Shown here: one piece after another, positions 46,561-54,263 of the stretch | How positions within the stretch are numbered: the stretch's first letter is position 1 | Layout of the letters: each line of letters starts with the position of its first letter | Source of the DNA: an uncultured Acidovorax sp. | GTDB lineage: Bacteria > Pseudomonadota > Gammaproteobacteria > Burkholderiales > Burkholderiaceae_C | Length of the DNA: 64,000 bases | Direction of reading: 5' to 3' | Assembly (NCBI GenBank): GCA_913774625.1 | Contig: CAJYHL010000051.1 | Span: 62,001-126,000, forward strand | Program-made: the position numbers and the translations under genes | The notes under the pieces: generated by a model | Database searches by the model: none | Seen by the model: the letters and a program-made list of their open reading frames with translations, nothing else | Told to the model about the DNA's origin: nothing

Positions 46561-46570
46561 GATCGCCTGC
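46498..46570. repeat. perfect 19-bp inverted repeat around the liuD start codon
   Basis: The left arm 46498-46516 (GCAGGCGATCTCGCCGCGG) is the exact reverse complement of the right arm 46552-46570, which is coding sequence of liuD. The 35-base loop contains the ribosome-binding site and ATG. In RNA this stem would be very stable and could affect translation initiation; it may equally be a by-product of the same rearrangement that made the partial duplication. Confidence 0.9.
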
Positions 46571-48577
46571 CGCGTCGCCGAGACCGCCCGCCGCCTGGGC
46601 GTGAAGACCGTCGCCGTCCATTCCGATGCCGATGCCGATGCCAAGCATGTCGCCGCCTGCGATGAGTCCGTCCACATCGGCGGCAGCGCGCCCAAGGACA
46701 GCTATCTGCGCTGGGAACGCATCATCGAGGCCGCCCGCGCCTGCGGAGCGGAGGCCATCCACCCGGGCTACGGCTTCCTGTCCGAGAACGAGGACTTCGC
46801 CCACGCCTGCGCCGAAGCCGGCCTGGTCTTCATCGGCCCGCCGCCCTCGGCCATCAAGGACATGGGCCTGAAGGCCGAATCCAAGCAGCTGATGGAAAAG
46901 GCCGGCGTGCCGCTGGTGCCCGGCTACCACGGCCACGACCAGGACCCGGCCCTGCTGCAGCGCGAGGCCGACCGCATCGGCTACCCCGTGCTCATCAAGG
47001 CCAGCGCGGGCGGCGGCGGCAAGGGCATGCGCGCGGTGGAGAAGGCCGAGGACTTCGCCGCCGCGCTGGCCTCGTGCAAGCGCGAGGCGATGGGCAGCTT
47101 CGGCGACGACGCCGTGCTGGTCGAAAAGTACGTGCAGCGCCCGCGCCATATCGAGATCCAGGTCTTCGGCGACGCGCACGGCAACATCGTCCATCTGTTC
47201 GAGCGCGACTGCTCCGTGCAGCGCCGCCACCAGAAGGTGCTGGAAGAAGCCCCCGCGCCCGGCATGACGCCAGAGCTGCGCGCCCGCATGGGCGCCGCCG
47301 CCGTGGCCGCCGCACGTGCCGTGAACTACGTGGGCGCGGGCACGGTGGAATTCATCGTCGAGCAGCCGGGTGGCTACGAGCGGCCCCAGGACATGAAGTT
47401 CTATTTCATGGAGATGAACACCCGGCTGCAGGTGGAGCATCCCGTGACCGAGGCCATCACCGGCCAGGACCTGGTGGAGTGGCAGCTGCGCGTGGCCAGT
47501 GGCGAGCCGCTGCCCTGCACGCAGGATGAGCTGCGCATCACCGGCCATGCGATCGAGGCGCGCATCTGCGCCGAGAACCCCGACAACCAGTTCCTGCCCG
47601 CCACCGGCACGCTGCATGTCTATCGCAAGCCGGCCGCTGCCAGCTTCGAGCGGGCGCCGGTGCGCATCGACGACGGCGTGCGCGAGGGCGATGCGATCAG
47701 CCCGTTCTACGACTCCATGATCGCCAAGCTCATCGTGCAGGGCGATACGCGCGAACAGGCGCTGGCGCGGCTGGACGAGGCGCTGGCGCAGACGCACATC
47801 GTGGGCCTGGCGACCAACGTGCAGTTCCTGCGCCGCGTGGCCCGCACCGATGCCTTCGCGCAGGCGCGGCTGGACACGGCCCTGATCCAGCGCGAATCGG
47901 CCGTGCTGTTCCAGCAGGAACCCGTGGGCCTGCCCCTGGCCGCCGCCGCTGCCGTGGCCGCCACGCTGCTGCGCGAACGGCAGGCCGAGGCGCCCGGCCA
48001 GCCGTTCAGCCGGCGCGACGGCTGGCGCCTGGGCGGCCTGCACCGCCGGCCGTTCGACTTCCTCTTCGGCGGCGAGGCCGTGCAGGCCTGGCTGACCTAC
48101 GCCCCCGGTGGCACGCCCACGCTGGAAGTGGGCGAGGGCGAGGGCGTGGCCGGCCCGCTGGCCTTCGCCGCGGCGCCGGGCGCAGAGTGCGCTGGCGGCG
48201 CAGGTGGCGCAGGTGGCGCCATCGACCTGCAGTTCGCCGGCCGCCGCACGCGCGCCACCGTGCATGCGCAGGGTGAGGCCCTGCACGTCTTCACGCCCGA
48301 AGGCGCGACGCGCATCGACATCGTGGACCCGCTGGCCCATGCGGGCGACACCCAGGCCGAGGGCGGGCGCCTGACCGCGCCCATGCCGGGCAAGGTGGTG
48401 TCGTTCGCCGTGCAGGCCGGCGACAGCGTGGCGCGCGGTCAGCCGCTGGCGGTGATGGAGGCCATGAAGATGGAGCACACCATCGCCGCGCCCGCCGACG
48501 GCGTGGTGCAGGAACTGCTCTACGCGCCGGGCGACCAGGTGACCGAAGGCGCCGAGCTGCTCAGGCTTTCTATCTAG
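46526..48577 (+). CDS. liuD: methylcrotonyl-CoA carboxylase, biotin-carrying (alpha) subunit
   Basis: A 683-residue subunit with biotin carboxylase (1-450; start MFKKILIANRGEIACRV, ATP-grasp ASAGGGGKGMR, catalytic KFYFMEMNTRLQVEHPVTE), a short linker domain, and a biotinyl domain with the lysine K648 in AMKMEH. It carboxylates biotin with ATP and bicarbonate and hands CO2 to the LiuB subunit. The start at 46526 has GGGAGGG upstream; a look-alike start at 46411 is out of frame. A Gly/Ala-rich loop (AGGAGGAGGA) interrupts the linker domain. The low-GC defence cassette follows directly. Confidence 0.95.
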   Translation: MFKKILIANRGEIACRVAETARRLGVKTVAVHSDADADAKHVAACDESVHIGGSAPKDSYLRWERIIEAARACGAEAIHPGYGFLSENEDFAHACAEAGLVFIGPPPSAIKDMGLKAESKQLMEKAGVPLVPGYHGHDQDPALLQREADRIGYPVLIKASAGGGGKGMRAVEKAEDFAAALASCKREAMGSFGDDAVLVEKYVQRPRHIEIQVFGDAHGNIVHLFERDCSVQRRHQKVLEEAPAPGMTPELRARMGAAAVAAARAVNYVGAGTVEFIVEQPGGYERPQDMKFYFMEMNTRLQVEHPVTEAITGQDLVEWQLRVASGEPLPCTQDELRITGHAIEARICAENPDNQFLPATGTLHVYRKPAAASFERAPVRIDDGVREGDAISPFYDSMIAKLIVQGDTREQALARLDEALAQTHIVGLATNVQFLRRVARTDAFAQARLDTALIQRESAVLFQQEPVGLPLAAAAAVAATLLRERQAEAPGQPFSRRDGWRLGGLHRRPFDFLFGGEAVQAWLTYAPGGTPTLEVGEGEGVAGPLAFAAAPGAECAGGAGGAGGAIDLQFAGRRTRATVHAQGEALHVFTPEGATRIDIVDPLAHAGDTQAEGGRLTAPMPGKVVSFAVQAGDSVARGQPLAVMEAMKMEHTIAAPADGVVQELLYAPGDQVTEGAELLRLSI

Positions 48578-48640
48578 GCATGAGGCGCTGGCCTCAGAAT
48601 AGGGGGTGAGCTCTAGGCAAGGGCATGTCTCAGAAAATGA

Positions 48641-48670
48641 TTGAGTAGCGCCTTGGCCAAAACCTATGCT
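48641..48670 (+). promoter_or_regulatory. candidate promoter for the ATPase/DUF4276 cassette
   Basis: TTGAGT (48641-48646) and TATGCT (48665-48670) are separated by 18 bases in the A/T-rich lead-in to the ATPase gene, whose GTG is 18 bases beyond. The match to sigma-70 boxes is moderate and the leader would be short. Confidence 0.35.
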
Positions 48671-48687
48671 TTTTGTGAGGCGTAATA

Positions 48688-49878
48688 GTGAAAGTTTTTC
48701 TGACTCGTGTGGTTCTGCGCAACTATAAAAGCATTGGCAATTGCGATGTACGGCTTGGTCCGTTGACGTATTTGGTTGGTGCCAATGGGTCAGGGAAAAG
48801 TAACTTTTTGGATGCCCTTCATCTGGTTAGGGACTCGCTTTCCGGCTCGCTGGATAACGCCCTGAACGAACGGGGGGGGCTCACTGAGGTTCGTCGCAGA
48901 TCCAGCGGGCATCCCACAAATTTTGGTATTCGCCTTGAATTTTTGCTGCCGGGTGGTGATTTTGGGCATTACTCTTTCAATATCGGTGCATTGCCTGGCC
49001 GTGGCTATGAAGTGCAGGCGGAAGAGTGCGCTGTTAATGCGAAGGGAAAGGGGCCTTTCTTTCGTGTTGAGCGTGGGTCCGTGGTCGCAAGTAGTGAGGC
49101 TACATTCCCTGCTGTTACTTCAGATCGCTTGGCCCTTGTTACGGTTTCGGGTATGGCCGTTTTCAGGCCTGTTTTTGATGCTCTAACTGCAATGGGATTC
49201 TATAACTTGAATCCAAAACTAATGAGGGAGCCTCAAAAGCCGCAGGATGGACGTCTTTTGAGACCGGTGGGTGAGAATGTGGTCAGCGTGATTGGTCATC
49301 TGGAGAGGGTGTCTCCTGAGCGGATGATGGAGATTCAAAATTACCTCCAGACCGTGGTGCCCATGGTGCATGGGGTGGAAAGAAAGCAAATTGGTCCGCT
49401 TGAGACGCTTGAATTCCGGCAAGACATGGCGGGTTCAAAGCACCCTTGGAGATTTCCGGCGCAAAATATGTCTGATGGGACACTTCGTGCACTCGGAGTA
49501 TTGACGGCCCTATTCCAAGGGAATAGGGACTATGCTCCCTTGTTGATCGGCATTGAAGAGCCGGAAACCGCATTGCACCCTGCTGCAAGTGCCGCCCTGC
49601 GGGAGGCGCTTGCCAAGGCTGCAGAGCAAACGCAGATCATCGTTACCAGCCACAGCCCGGATTTGTTGGACTCGGCAAGCGTGCTTCCTGATCAAGTGCT
49701 TGCGGTGGTTTCTGAGGGCGGCGAGACAAAAATAGCCCCACTTGATGAAGCATCTCGCTCGGTCATGAAGGACCATCTTTTTTCCGCAGGTGAACTATTG
49801 CGACTCAATCAGCTGGCCCCTGATCGTGAATTTTTGGATTCTCAACGTCAGGCAGATCTCTTCGGAAGGGTTGCCTGA
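48688..49878 (+). CDS. OLD/RecF-like AAA ATPase (putative anti-phage ATPase)
   Basis: A 396-residue ABC/SMC-type ATPase of the OLD-like AAA group. The N-terminal strand VVLRNYKSIGN leads to Walker A GANGSGKSNF (near residue 32), then a long middle region, a signature-like NMSDGTLRALG and Walker B LLIGIEEPETALHP, ending with the H-loop TSHSPDLLD. GTG at 48688 has GTGAGG upstream. The gene is strikingly A/T-rich against its neighbours. It overlaps the DUF4276 gene by one base. Such ATPase plus DUF4276 pairs are listed among abortive-infection (AbiL-type) phage defence systems; that grouping is from memory and by analogy. Confidence 0.85.
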   Translation: MKVFLTRVVLRNYKSIGNCDVRLGPLTYLVGANGSGKSNFLDALHLVRDSLSGSLDNALNERGGLTEVRRRSSGHPTNFGIRLEFLLPGGDFGHYSFNIGALPGRGYEVQAEECAVNAKGKGPFFRVERGSVVASSEATFPAVTSDRLALVTVSGMAVFRPVFDALTAMGFYNLNPKLMREPQKPQDGRLLRPVGENVVSVIGHLERVSPERMMEIQNYLQTVVPMVHGVERKQIGPLETLEFRQDMAGSKHPWRFPAQNMSDGTLRALGVLTALFQGNRDYAPLLIGIEEPETALHPAASAALREALAKAAEQTQIIVTSHSPDLLDSASVLPDQVLAVVSEGGETKIAPLDEASRSVMKDHLFSAGELLRLNQLAPDREFLDSQRQADLFGRVA

Positions 49879-50474
49879 TGCTGTCGGTTGCAAGTATTGT
49901 TGAGGGCGATGGAGAGGTGGCCGCGCTACCTATATTGTTAAGACGTATCGCTCAATGGTTAACGCCGGATGTCTATGTGAACGTTCTCGCGCCCATTCGG
50001 GTCTACAAAGATCGCTTTCTTAATCAAGAGAGTGAGTTCAGTAGGCATCTGAAGTTGGCTGCGGCAAAATGTGGGGAGTCTGGATGGATTCTCGTTTTGC
50101 TTGATGCGGATGACGATTGCCCAGCTTCGCGAGGAGCTGATGTCCTTGAGCGGGCGGCTCGTTTGATACCTCATAGACGGGTGGGGGTGGTTTTTGCCAA
50201 TCGGGAATACGAGGCTTGGTTTATCGCTGCTGCTGAATCTTTGCATGATGTGCGCACTTTTAAATTTGATCCGCGTGACAGGCAGGTCAATGCCGAGGTG
50301 CCTCGTAATGCTAAAGGCTGGCTTCGTGAGCGAATGGTAAGCGGGGCCTATCGCGAGACAACCGATCAAGCTGGTTTTTCGGCTGTATTTGATTTGAAAA
50401 TGGCCCGTGAACGTAGTCGGTCATTTCGTAAGTTGTGCTCAGAGTGGTCGAAAAATACCGTTTTTTCCGGTTGA
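49878..50474 (+). CDS. DUF4276 (TOPRIM-like) protein, partner of the ATPase
   Basis: A 198-residue protein with the DUF4276 pattern, a TOPRIM-like domain: an N-terminal acidic motif IVEGDGEVAALP, the central LVLLDADDDCP (Asp-rich, metal-binding look) and FANREYEAWFIAA. TOPRIM domains cut nucleic acids; in two-gene OLD-like systems this part is the presumed nuclease effector and the ATPase the sensor. The ATG shares its A with the preceding stop (TGATG), so the two are translated together. Composition is as A/T-rich as in the ATPase gene and ends abruptly at the next gene. Confidence 0.83.
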   Translation: MLSVASIVEGDGEVAALPILLRRIAQWLTPDVYVNVLAPIRVYKDRFLNQESEFSRHLKLAAAKCGESGWILVLLDADDDCPASRGADVLERAARLIPHRRVGVVFANREYEAWFIAAAESLHDVRTFKFDPRDRQVNAEVPRNAKGWLRERMVSGAYRETTDQAGFSAVFDLKMARERSRSFRKLCSEWSKNTVFSG

Positions 50475-50482
50475 TTGGGTCT

Positions 50483-51403
50483 ATGAACATCACCATCTGC
50501 TGCACCGATACCAAGACCGTCCCCTGGGTGGCCGGCCTGCGCGCCGCACTGCCGGGCGCCCATGTCTCCGTCTGGCAAGCCGGCGACCCCCAGGCCGACT
50601 TCGCCGTGGTCTGGGCGCCGCCCCAGCAGTTCCTGGACGAGCAGCCGGGCCTGCGGGCGCTGTTCAACATCGGCGCGGGCGTGGATGCGCTGCTGCGCCT
50701 GCGGTTGCCGCCCGGCGCGCAGGTGGTGCGGCTCGACGATGCGGGCATGTCGGTGCAGATGGCCGAATATGTCTGCCATGCGGTGATCCGCCACTTCCGC
50801 GAGCTGGACGCCTACGAGGCCGATATGCGCGGCGGCCGCTGGGGCTACCGCCGGCCGCGCCTGCGTTCGGAATTCACCGTGGGCGTGATGGGCCTGGGTG
50901 TGCTGGGCGAGCGCGTGGCGCGGGCGCTGGCGCATTTCGAATTCCCGGTGCTGGGCTGGAGCCGTTCGCCCAAACAGGTGCCGGGCGTGCGCGCCTTCCA
51001 CGGCGCGGAGCAGTTCGGCGGTTTCCTGGCCGCCAGCCGCGTGCTGGTCAACCTGCTGCCGCTCACGCCCGAGACCGAGAACCTGCTGGACCGCGCGACG
51101 CTCTCGCGCCTGCCTGCCGGGGCCTATCTGGTCAACGTGGCGCGTGGCGCGCATGTGGTGGAAGAAGACCTGCTGGCGCTGATCGATTCCGGCCACCTGG
51201 CCGGCGCCACGCTGGACGTGTTCCGCACCGAGCCGCTGCCGGCCGGCCACCCGTTCTGGAACCATCCGCGCATCGTCGCCACGCCGCACACCTCGGCCCG
51301 CACGCTGCGGGACGAAAGCATCGCGCAGATCGCCGGCAAGATCGCGGCCCTGCAGCGCGGCGAGCCGCTGGCGGGTGTGGTGGACCTGGCGCGGGGCTAT
51401 TGA
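50483..51403 (+). CDS. D-2-hydroxyacid dehydrogenase (glyoxylate/hydroxypyruvate reductase A type)
   Basis: A 306-residue NAD(P)-dependent reductase of the GhrA group. The nucleotide motif GLGVLGERVA is followed by the catalytic Arg in VNVARGAHVVEEDL, the Glu in RTEPLPAGHPFW and the His in TPHTSARTL. It would reduce glyoxylate, hydroxypyruvate or a similar 2-ketoacid. It starts 8 bases after the DUF4276 stop, with GC content jumping back to the core level, so this gene marks the right border of the inserted cassette. Confidence 0.9.
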   Translation: MNITICCTDTKTVPWVAGLRAALPGAHVSVWQAGDPQADFAVVWAPPQQFLDEQPGLRALFNIGAGVDALLRLRLPPGAQVVRLDDAGMSVQMAEYVCHAVIRHFRELDAYEADMRGGRWGYRRPRLRSEFTVGVMGLGVLGERVARALAHFEFPVLGWSRSPKQVPGVRAFHGAEQFGGFLAASRVLVNLLPLTPETENLLDRATLSRLPAGAYLVNVARGAHVVEEDLLALIDSGHLAGATLDVFRTEPLPAGHPFWNHPRIVATPHTSARTLRDESIAQIAGKIAALQRGEPLAGVVDLARGY

Positions 51404-51440
51404 TGACCGCAGCATGCCGGTCCCTCTAAGGAATGAAACT

Positions 51441-52358
51441 ATGGGCAAGAACGACTACCCCCGCCGCGTCAAGATCGTCGATGTGGGCCCGCGCGACGGC
51501 CTGCAGAACGAGAAGTCGCCCGTGCCCGCCGAGGTCAAGATCGGCTTGGTGCATCGCCTGCAGGATGCGGGCCTCAGCGAAATCGAGGTCACCAGCTACG
51601 TGAGCCCCAAGTGGGTGCCGCAGATGGCCGACAACCACGAGGTCATGGCCGGCATCGAGCGCCGGCCCGGCGTGCGCTATTCGGTGCTCACGCCCAACGT
51701 CAAGGGCTACGAGGCGGCCGTGGCCGACCGGCCCGACGAGATCGTGGTCTTCGGCTCGGCCAGCGAGGCCTTCAGCCAGAAGAACATCAACTGCAGCATC
51801 GCCGAGAGCATCGAGCGCTTCGCCCCGGTGGTGGAGGCTGCGCACGCGGCGGGCATCCATGTGCGCGGCGCCATGAGCTGCACCGTGGGCTGCCCCTACG
51901 AAGGCGAGGTGGCGCCCGAGCGCGTGGGCTACCTGGCAGGGCTGATGAAGGGCATCGGCGTGCAGCACATCGGCGTGGCCGACACCATCGGCGTGGGCAC
52001 GCCGCTCAAGGTGCAGCGGGCCATCGAGGCCACGCTCGCGCACTACGCGGTGGACGACATCTCCGGCCACTTCCACGACACCTATGGTCAGGCCCTGGCC
52101 AACACCCTGGCCGCGCTGGAACTGGGCGTGTGGCAGTTCGACACCTCGGTCGCCGGCCTGGGCGGCTGTCCCTATGCCAAGGGCGCCACGGGCAACGTGG
52201 CGACCGAGGACGTGGTGTACATGCTGCACGGCATGGGCATCGAGACGGGCATCGACCTGGACCGGCTCATCGACGCGGGGGCCTACATCAGCGGCTTCCT
52301 GGGCCGCAAGCCCAACTCGCGCGCGGCCACGGCGCTGCTGAACCGGCGGGCCGGCTGA
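51441..52358 (+). CDS. liuE: hydroxymethylglutaryl-CoA lyase
   Basis: A 305-residue TIM-barrel lyase splitting HMG-CoA into acetyl-CoA and acetoacetate, the last specific step of leucine degradation. Family markers are VDVGPRDGLQNE (metal Asp and catalytic Arg), EVTSYVSPKWVPQMAD, HFHDTYGQALAN (metal histidines) and the catalytic-Cys loop GLGGCPYAKGATGNVATED. It lies 37 bases after the hydroxyacid dehydrogenase, completing the liu set scattered from 21.5 to 52.4 kb. Confidence 0.95.
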   Translation: MGKNDYPRRVKIVDVGPRDGLQNEKSPVPAEVKIGLVHRLQDAGLSEIEVTSYVSPKWVPQMADNHEVMAGIERRPGVRYSVLTPNVKGYEAAVADRPDEIVVFGSASEAFSQKNINCSIAESIERFAPVVEAAHAAGIHVRGAMSCTVGCPYEGEVAPERVGYLAGLMKGIGVQHIGVADTIGVGTPLKVQRAIEATLAHYAVDDISGHFHDTYGQALANTLAALELGVWQFDTSVAGLGGCPYAKGATGNVATEDVVYMLHGMGIETGIDLDRLIDAGAYISGFLGRKPNSRAATALLNRRAG

Positions 52359-52428
52359 GGGTCCCCTGGCGAAGCGCTGCACAATGCGGCGCTTCGTTGA
52401 TTTATTTCCCATCCAGGAGGCTTCGAGC

Positions 52429-52938
52429 ATGTGCGGCGCCGAACTTCAATCCCTTCCCGAAGGCGTGCAGCGCGTGGCTGCCGCCCTGCAGGCCCAGGGC
52501 CATCCGCATGCCCCGCGCATGCTGGACAGCGCGGCGCGCACCGCGCAGCAGGCGGCCGATGCGCTGGGCATCGCCGTGGGCCAGATCGCCAAGAGCATCA
52601 TCTTCCGCCGCAAGAGCGACGATGCGGCGGTGCTGGTCATCACCTCGGGCGACCGGCGCGTCGATGAGAAGAAGGTCGATGCGCTGGTCGGCAAGACCGG
52701 CCGGGCCGACGCCGACTTCGTCAAGGCCCGAACCGGCTTCACCATCGGCGGCGTCTCGCCCGTCGCGCACGCCACGCCGCCCGTCACGCTGATCGACCGC
52801 GAGCTGTTCCGCTTCGACGAAATCTGGGCGGCCGCAGGCCACCCGCACGGCGTGTTCCAGCTGCGCCCGCAGGACCTGGAGGCTCTCACGCAGGCGCCCG
52901 TGGCCGACGTGACCCAGCCGCCGGCCGAGGGCGCATGA
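52429..52938 (+). CDS. YbaK/prolyl-tRNA editing family protein
   Basis: A 169-residue protein of the YbaK/ProX deacylase fold, which hydrolyses mischarged aminoacyl-tRNA. Core stretches are QIAKSIIFRRKSDDAAVLV (with the key Lys), RRVDEKKV and GFTIGGVSPVAH. The exact tRNA or amino-acid specificity is not clear. The ATG at 52429 has CCAGGAGG upstream; an in-frame ATG at 52384 would add 15 residues without support. Overlaps the DUF1289 gene (ATGA). Confidence 0.92.
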   Translation: MCGAELQSLPEGVQRVAAALQAQGHPHAPRMLDSAARTAQQAADALGIAVGQIAKSIIFRRKSDDAAVLVITSGDRRVDEKKVDALVGKTGRADADFVKARTGFTIGGVSPVAHATPPVTLIDRELFRFDEIWAAAGHPHGVFQLRPQDLEALTQAPVADVTQPPAEGA

Positions 52939-53240
52939 AGGACGCTCCGCCCGCCGCCATGGACGCCCGGGATCTGATCGCTGCCCGCGCCCGCGATGCC
53001 AGCGCCGCAGGCCTGTTCGACGCAGGCAACGAGGCCGCCGCGCCGTCGCCCTGCATCAGCCTGTGCCGCATGGCGCCCGATGGCAGCCACTGCCTGGGCT
53101 GTTTCCGCTCGCTGGACGAAATCTGCGGCTGGTCGGGCGCGGGCCCCGCGCAGCGCCGCGCCACCTGGGCCGCGCTGCTGCGGCGCGCAGGCCTGCCGTT
53201 GCCGCCAGCGCTGGCGGTGGCTGCAGCGCCGCCGCGCTGA
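52935..53240 (+). CDS. DUF1289 domain protein
   Basis: A 101-residue protein with the DUF1289 cysteine pattern SPCISLCRMAPDGSHCLGCF followed by RSLDEICGWS. The four cysteines look like a small metal-binding site. N-terminal ~35 residues are unconserved. Cytoplasmic; function unknown. Start overlaps the YbaK gene by 4 bases. Confidence 0.88.
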   Translation: MKDAPPAAMDARDLIAARARDASAAGLFDAGNEAAAPSPCISLCRMAPDGSHCLGCFRSLDEICGWSGAGPAQRRATWAALLRRAGLPLPPALAVAAAPPR

Positions 53241-53284
53241 GGCAGCCCAGGCCCTTGACCCAACCCACTCACCGGAGCCGCGCC

Positions 53285-53953
53285 ATGCACCAGATCACCT
53301 GCTACCTGGACTTCGTCTCGCCCTACGCCTGGCTGGCCTTCGACGCGCTGCCGCGCGCGCTGCAGGGCCTGAGCCACGAGGTGCGCTACCGCCCCGTGCT
53401 GCTGGGCGCGCTGCTGCAGCAGCATGCCAACCCCGGCCCGGCGGGCGTGCCGCCCAAGCGCGAATGGGTCTTCCGCCATGCCAGCTGGCTGGGCCAGGTC
53501 CAGGGCTGCGGGCTGGACCTGCCGGCCAGCCATCCCTTCAACCCGCTGCCCCTGCTGCGCCTGGCGCTGGCCTGCAGCGACGACGGCAGCATCAACCGCT
53601 TCGTGGCCGGCACGGTGCTGCGCCATGTGTGGCTGGGCGGGCACGATGCGCTGGACCCGGTCCGGCTGGCCGCGTTGCAGGCCGAACTGCAGCCGCAGCT
53701 GCGGCCCGATCCCGACGGCCAGGGGGCGGTGCCTAAGGCGCTCCTGCGCGCCAACACCGACGAGGCCATGGCGCGCGGCGTCTTCGGCGTGCCCAGCTTC
53801 CTGGTGGGCGACCGGCTCTTCTGGGGGCTGGACAGCCTGCCCATGCTGCGTGCCTGCCTGGAAGGGCAGGATGCCTGGTTCGACGGCCCGGCCTGGGAGG
53901 CCTCCGCGCAAGTCCCGAGCGGCCTGCCGGGCATCGCGGGCCGAGCCCGCTGA
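53285..53953 (+). CDS. 2-hydroxychromene-2-carboxylate isomerase (kappa-GST/DsbA fold)
   Basis: A 222-residue thioredoxin-fold protein of the HCCA isomerase group. The active-site strand is YLDFVSPYAW, with Ser12 in place of a redox Cys, which binds glutathione in this family. The C-terminal GVFGVPSFLVGDRLFWGLDS is the typical cis-Pro region and ending. The classical reaction belongs to naphthalene degradation, but without other aromatic genes nearby the natural substrate is open. Confidence 0.92.
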   Translation: MHQITCYLDFVSPYAWLAFDALPRALQGLSHEVRYRPVLLGALLQQHANPGPAGVPPKREWVFRHASWLGQVQGCGLDLPASHPFNPLPLLRLALACSDDGSINRFVAGTVLRHVWLGGHDALDPVRLAALQAELQPQLRPDPDGQGAVPKALLRANTDEAMARGVFGVPSFLVGDRLFWGLDSLPMLRACLEGQDAWFDGPAWEASAQVPSGLPGIAGRAR

Positions 53954-53970
53954 GAACGTGAACACGTTCT
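53953..53970. promoter_or_regulatory. 18-bp perfect inverted repeat after the isomerase stop
   Basis: AGAACGTG-AA-CACGTTCT is a perfect palindrome with a 2-base spacer, starting at the last base of the isomerase stop codon. It could be an operator for a dimeric regulator of the transporter downstream or a short RNA hairpin; there is no T tract. Confidence 0.45.
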
Positions 53971-54263
53971 GAGGGTTTGTCCCGGGCAGGGATTACCCGT
54001 CCGGAAAACTCGGTGTTTACCCGCCCCGCAGCGCCGGGTTCGCGCGCCGGGGCGCTGCCGCCGCGTCGATATTTCCGCATCGAGAAATCCCCGCTAGGGG
54101 TTGCGCCGGGTTTTGTCAGCCAGGCGTAAGAGCACCCCGACGCGGCCCGCCGCACCCGGCCGCGGCCTGTCAGCTTTCGGTCAGACGGCGCTCCCATATT
54201 GCGGCCCCAGGCACCTTCTTGCGTGCCACCGTTCACGTCCCGCAATTCATGGAGACACACACC
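53971..54263 (+). other. long upstream region of the MHS transporter
   Basis: Noncoding, as far as can be seen. It begins with ACGTTCTGAGGG (53964-53975, overlapping the inverted repeat) and GATTACCCG (53991-53999) followed by GGAAAA, a layout repeated after the transporter gene in front of the porin. The rest is GC-rich with no clear -10/-35 pair, RNA gene or small reading frame. It ends with GGAGA before the transporter ATG. Confidence 0.5.

Noticed and set aside
48578-48687. Direct repeats flanking the ATPase/DUF4276 cassette as integration scars
   Set aside because: Short TAGGCA repeats occur within the left flank itself but no matching copy lies at the right border near 50475-50482.
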